This document shows positions 60,705 through 64,000 of a stretch of DNA of 64,000 bases, in pieces; the stretch's first letter is position 1; each line of letters starts with the position of its first letter. The notes beneath the pieces are model-generated. The model did no database searches. It saw only the letters and a list, made by a program, of their open reading frames with translations, and had not been told where the DNA came from. The stretch spans positions 620,001 to 684,000 of the forward strand of contig NZ_JAMZEA010000003.1 in the NCBI RefSeq assembly GCF_024172125.1. Direction: 5' to 3'. Position numbers and translations under genes: made by a program. The stretch comes from Actinomadura rupiterrae. GTDB taxonomy: Bacteria > Actinomycetota > Actinomycetes > Streptosporangiales > Streptosporangiaceae.

Positions 60705-62264
60705 CTAGTGCGGCTTGCGCGGGACGAAGACCTGGAGGGCCCGCGGGTCGATCGTGAAGCGGACCGTGGACGGCAGGTCGGTGACCTCGCCGTCGTAGGC
60801 GAGCCTGAACCCGCCGGACCGGTCGGTGATGTCGAGCGAGCCGCCCTGCCACGCCTTGAAGCCGGGCGCCACGTGCAGGCCGCCGCCCAGCACGGACGCC
60901 AGGGCCCGCAGGCGCGGGACGCGGCGGCCGATGTGCACGATCCGGACGTCGAAGAGGCCGTCGTCCAGGTCCGTCCGCCAGGTCGGGGCGGGGCCGCGCG
61001 AGCCGTAGACGCCGTTGCCGACGAACGCGAGCCAGACCTTGCGCGGGCGGCCGTCGATGATCATTTCGCGCGGCTCGAAGTCGCGCAGCGTCCGGATCGC
61101 GGCGACGGCGGTCGCGGGCCACTTCCCGAGCCGTCCCTGGAGCCTCTCGCGCAGCGCGACCAGGTCGGTGTAGGCGCCGAAGCTCGCGGTGTTGAGGAAG
61201 ACCGCGTCGCCGGGCGCGATCCGGCCGACGTCGACGCGACCGAGGCGCCCGCCCCGGTAGGCCGCCACGGCGTCGGTGACGGTCTCGATGCCGAGCGCGC
61301 GGACGAAGTGGTCGAACGTCCCGCCCGGGACGGCCAGCAGCGGGACCTTGTGGGCGAGCGCGGCGCGGGCGGCGGCGTTGACCGTGCCGTCCCCGCCGAC
61401 GACGGCGAGCGCCTCGGCCCGGGAGGCGGCGGCGTCCAGCACGGCGGCCAGGTCGCCGCCGGGCTCGAACCGGACGATCTCGGCGTCCGGCAGCTCGCGC
61501 TCCAGGATCCGGGCGACCGACTCGGCCCGGCTCGGCAGCCGCGAGTCGTCCCGGTGGTTGGCGCCGGAGCCCATGTTGATCACCGCGACCACGCCGCGCC
61601 CGTCGCCCTGGACGACGACCTGCTCGGTGGTGGTGTGCGAGACCTTCGCCACGGCCGGACGGGCGGGCCAGACCAGCCGGGTGCCGAGCGCGGCGGCAGC
61701 CCCCACGGCCGCGCCCGCCAGCACGTCCCCCGGATAGTGGGCGCCGGTGTAGACGCGGGAGAAGCAGACGGCGGCCGCCACGCCCGCGATCGGGACGGCG
61801 ACGGCCGGCGGGGCCTCCATCGCCACGCCGGTGGCGAACGCGGCCGCCGAGGCCGAGTGGCCGGACGGGAAGGCGTGCGAGGTCGGCAGCTTCCACCGGA
61901 TCCGGACGGGCGGGACGAGGTCGACGACCGGGCGCCGGCGCCGGAACGCCTGCTTGCCGAGCAGGTTGACGACCGGGCTGGCCACCGCGATCCCGATCAG
62001 CCCGCGGAGCGCGGCGCGGCGCAGCCGGGGGCGGCCCGACGCGCCGAGCGCCGCCGCCGTCCCGAACCAGAGCAGCCCGTGGTCGGCGGCCCGGGACAGC
62101 CGGGGCAGGACGTACTCCAGGCCGGGCAGCCGGGCCTCGGCGACCCGCTCGAACGCGTCCCGGTCGAGGCGGCCGAGCCGCGCGAGGGGTCCCCGGCCCG
62201 CCCTCGGCCCGCCGTCGGTGACCGAGAGCGGCAGGGACGGTGACGTACGGTGAGTCGCGCGCAT
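60705..62264 (-). CDS. PAP2 phosphatase-diacylglycerol/sphingosine kinase fusion protein
   Basis: A 519-residue membrane protein from ATG 62264. N-terminal half: PAP2-type phosphatase with KQAFRRRRP, PSGHSASAAAF and SRVYTGAHYPGDVLAG, plus several hydrophobic helices. C-terminal half (from about residue 215): DAGK catalytic domain with VVGGDGTVNAAARAAL, VPGGTFDHFVRALG and the conserved DGLFDVRIVHIGR segment. The fusion could hydrolyse a lipid phosphate and re-phosphorylate a lipid, for example in recycling polyprenyl or diacylglycerol intermediates. This domain combination is known in actinobacteria. It is convergent with the P450 gene. Confidence 0.92.
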   Translation of the reverse strand: MRATHRTSPSLPLSVTDGGPRAGRGPLARLGRLDRDAFERVAEARLPGLEYVLPRLSRAADHGLLWFGTAAALGASGRPRLRRAALRGLIGIAVASPVVNLLGKQAFRRRRPVVDLVPPVRIRWKLPTSHAFPSGHSASAAAFATGVAMEAPPAVAVPIAGVAAAVCFSRVYTGAHYPGDVLAGAAVGAAAALGTRLVWPARPAVAKVSHTTTEQVVVQGDGRGVVAVINMGSGANHRDDSRLPSRAESVARILERELPDAEIVRFEPGGDLAAVLDAAASRAEALAVVGGDGTVNAAARAALAHKVPLLAVPGGTFDHFVRALGIETVTDAVAAYRGGRLGRVDVGRIAPGDAVFLNTASFGAYTDLVALRERLQGRLGKWPATAVAAIRTLRDFEPREMIIDGRPRKVWLAFVGNGVYGSRGPAPTWRTDLDDGLFDVRIVHIGRRVPRLRALASVLGGGLHVAPGFKAWQGGSLDITDRSGGFRLAYDGEVTDLPSTVRFTIDPRALQVFVPRKPH

Positions 62265-62500
62265 GTCTCGGGTATCCCCAGGTAGCGGGACATGATTCCC
62301 CGAAGATCGCAACCGGACGGTCAGCGCCGGGTCCGCAGGTCGGAGGGCGGGGAGCGGGGTGCGCGGCCGGGGCGGAGCAGGGTGTGATGTCTGCCACAAA
62401 TCGGCTGACCATCCCAGAACCTCCCGTTTTCGGTCGGTGTGGGGCGTCAAATAAGGGCGAACGTCTCGCACAGAGCGCGGTCTGCAATAGGCTTCCGAGC

Positions 62501-63484
62501 ATGAGTCACCCGGATCCGACCGGCTCCTCGGGTGGCGAGTCGGTCGGCACGCTCGCGGAGCCTCCACGCAGAAACGTCGGAAGCAGCGAGTCCCTGGCCG
62601 CCTACGCCACCCGCTTCGGCCTGAAGCAGAGCTCGGCCCGCCCCCCGCTGCGCAAGTACCTCGCCGACGTCTGGCAGCGACGCCACTTCATCTGGGCGTT
62701 CGCCTCCGCCAAGAACATCGCGATGTACAGCGACTCGCGCCTCGGCCAGGTGTGGCAGCTGCTCACCCCGCTGCTGAACGTCGGCGTCTACTTCCTGATC
62801 TTCGGCCTGCTGCTGAACACCTCGCGCGGGCTGCCGGACTTCCTGCCGTTCCTGGTGACCGGCGTGTTCATGTTCGGGTTCATGCAGCGGTCCATCCAGT
62901 CCGGCTCCAAGTCGGTCGGCGACAACCTGTCGCTGATCCGGGCGCTGCACTTCCCGCGCGCCACGCTGCCGCTGGCCATCGCCGTCGTCGAGTTCCAGCA
63001 GCTGCTGCTGTCGCTGGCGGTCCTGATGATCATCGTGCTGGCGTTCGGCGAGCCGCTGAGCCTGCACATGCTGCTGTTCGTCCCGGTCGTCGGGCTCCAG
63101 CTGATGTTCAACGTCGGCGCGGGCATGATGATGGCCCGGGCGGGCGCGTTCAACCGCGACATCACCCAGCTGCTCCCGTTCATCACCCGCACCTGGCTGT
63201 ACCTGTCCGGCGTGATCTGGTCCATCCCGGTCCTGCTCAAGGACAGCCACTTCCTCAAGACGCACGCCTGGATCGGCGAGATCCTCAAGGCGAACCCGGG
63301 CTATGTGTACGTGGAGCTGAGCCGGCACACCCTGCTCGGCAAGTACCGGCACTACGTCCACCACCATCTGCACGAGCACTCGACCACCCAGCTGTGGATC
63401 TACGCGGTGGCGTGGTCGGTGGTGTTCCTGGTGGCCGGGTTCATGTACTTCTACCGTGCCGAGGAGCGATACGGCCGTGGTTAA
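62501..63484 (+). CDS. Polysaccharide/teichoic acid ABC exporter permease (TagG-like)
   Basis: A 327-residue ABC-2 type permease from ATG 62501. A soluble N-terminus of about 75 residues precedes six hydrophobic segments (LLTPLLNVGVYFLIFGLLL, FLPFLVTGVFMFGFM, LPLAIAVVEFQQLLLSLAVLMIIV, LLLFVPVVGLQLMFNVGAGM, TRTWLYLSGVIWSIPVLL, LWIYAVAWSVVFLVAGFMYF). The RLGQVWQLLTPLLNVGVY stretch is the usual conserved entry to this family. No clear ribosome site precedes it; TAGGCT at 62488-62493 would fit leaderless initiation. It overlaps the ATPase gene. It exports a finished glycan to the cell surface and may serve the glycosyltransferase cluster at 46-51 kb. Confidence 0.92.
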   Translation: MSHPDPTGSSGGESVGTLAEPPRRNVGSSESLAAYATRFGLKQSSARPPLRKYLADVWQRRHFIWAFASAKNIAMYSDSRLGQVWQLLTPLLNVGVYFLIFGLLLNTSRGLPDFLPFLVTGVFMFGFMQRSIQSGSKSVGDNLSLIRALHFPRATLPLAIAVVEFQQLLLSLAVLMIIVLAFGEPLSLHMLLFVPVVGLQLMFNVGAGMMMARAGAFNRDITQLLPFITRTWLYLSGVIWSIPVLLKDSHFLKTHAWIGEILKANPGYVYVELSRHTLLGKYRHYVHHHLHEHSTTQLWIYAVAWSVVFLVAGFMYFYRAEERYGRG

Positions 63485-64000
63485 CGCCCAGCTGGCGCAG
63501 AGCCCCGTGGTGATCGACCCCGAGCGGGAGCCGATCGTCGTGGTGGACGGCCTGCACATCATCTACCGGGTGTACGGCGCGGGCGGCAAGGGCAACGCCG
63601 CGTCCGCGATGTCCCGGGTGATCAAGCGGCAGAAGCGCCCGAGCATGACCGAGGTGCACGCGATCAAGGGCCTGTCGTTCGTCGCCTACCGCGGCGAGGC
63701 TGTCGGCGTGATCGGCACCAACGGGTCCGGCAAGTCCACGCTGCTCCAGGCGATCGCGGGCCTGCTGCCGCCGGCCCGCGGCGGCGTCTACACCGACGGC
63801 CAGCCGTCGCTGCTGGGCGTGAACGCGGCGCTGATGAAGGACCTCACCGGCGAGCGCAACGTCGTGCTCGGCTGCCTGGCGATGGGCATGACCCCGCAGG
63901 AGACCCGGGAGAAGTACCAGGAGGTCGTCGACTTCGCCGGCCTCAAGGAGGGCTTCATCAACTACCCCATGCGGACGTACTCGTCCGGCATGGGCGCCCG
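63477..64000 (+). CDS. Polysaccharide/teichoic acid ABC exporter ATPase (TagH-like), C-terminus cut by the window
   Basis: The first 174 codons are present, from GTG 63477 (GAGGAG ten bases upstream), overlapping the permease stop. It contains VDGLHIIYRVYG, a Walker A GTNGSGKST, the Q-loop region and the start of the signature (YSSGMGA). The long loop between beta strands (GGKGNAASAMSRVIKRQKRPSMTEVHAIKGLSF) is typical of exporters of this kind. The rest lies beyond the right edge. It powers the TagG-like permease. Confidence 0.9.
   Translation, partial: MVNAQLAQSPVVIDPEREPIVVVDGLHIIYRVYGAGGKGNAASAMSRVIKRQKRPSMTEVHAIKGLSFVAYRGEAVGVIGTNGSGKSTLLQAIAGLLPPARGGVYTDGQPSLLGVNAALMKDLTGERNVVLGCLAMGMTPQETREKYQEVVDFAGLKEGFINYPMRTYSSGMGA

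Overview
The window is chromosomal DNA of a high-GC, multicellular actinomycete. The gene families point to the Streptosporangiales, and Actinomadura or another Thermomonosporaceae genus would fit. The evidence is the very strong GC3 bias, many GTG/TTG starts and ATGA/GTGA overlaps, several Ser/Thr kinases, a WhiJ/DUF397/HATPase trio, ANTAR and SpoIIE-type regulators, a SigR-like ECF sigma factor and a Streptomyces-type subtilisin inhibitor. I saw no rRNA or tRNA gene, transposase, integrase or CRISPR array. The genus is an inference.

Layout. 0-1.8 kb: a serine hydrolase cut by the window edge, whose catalytic serine is replaced by glycine, divergent from a TetR gene. 1.8-12.8 kb: a three-module CbxX-type AAA+ ATPase, two membrane-anchored beta-propeller-like proteins, a transmembrane Ser/Thr kinase overlapping a kinase-less sensor paralogue, and a reversed gene that keeps only a decayed kinase N-lobe. 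12.8-15.3 kb: repeat-rich DNA with one small gene. 15.3-20 kb: a second receptor kinase, a WhiJ-like regulator/DUF397/anti-sigma-like ATPase set, and a STAS anti-anti-sigma factor. 20-24.7 kb: a two-subunit M16 peptidase and a Spo0M-like protein with a collagen-like tail. 24.7-32 kb: unknown proteins separated by a duplicated intergenic segment and a 1.5-kb array of about 21-bp repeats.

32-41 kb is regulatory: a TetR protein behind three operators spaced 21 bp apart, an ECF sigma factor resembling SigR without an adjacent rsrA, an SSI-type protease inhibitor, a CBS-pair protein, a GAF-ANTAR protein, a 53-bp-period TGATCAG array, and a PAS-GAF-SpoIIE phosphatase. 41-46 kb: two prolyl-tRNA synthetases of different structural classes, divergently encoded, and an ABC-F ATPase whose start codon lies in a strong hairpin. 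46-51.4 kb: a co-directional glycan cluster (epimerase, three glycosyltransferase-like proteins, two unknown proteins) with overlapping or nearly overlapping genes. 51.4-53.7 kb: a Tat-lipoprotein serine hydrolase and a VanW protein. 53.8-58.7 kb: a catabolic operon (acetoacetate-decarboxylase-like protein, two amidohydrolases) divergent from a sulfotransferase-like gene and a TetR, with a TetR-type operator between them. 58.7-62.3 kb: DUF6158, a leaderless cupin dioxygenase-P450 pair, and a PAP2-diacylglycerol kinase fusion. 62.5-64 kb: a polysaccharide/teichoic-acid ABC exporter (permease and truncated ATPase), which may work with the nearby glycan cluster.

The least expected features are the intergenic repeat families: a module of about 700 bp shared by 13.1-13.9 kb and 35.1-35.8 kb, a 72-bp-period array that looks like decayed coding repeats, the 21-bp array, and the 53-bp array. 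No single block is provably a new system. The best candidates are the AAA+/propeller/kinase block (1.8-12.8 kb), the two-gene operon at 28.4-32.1 kb, and the repeat families.
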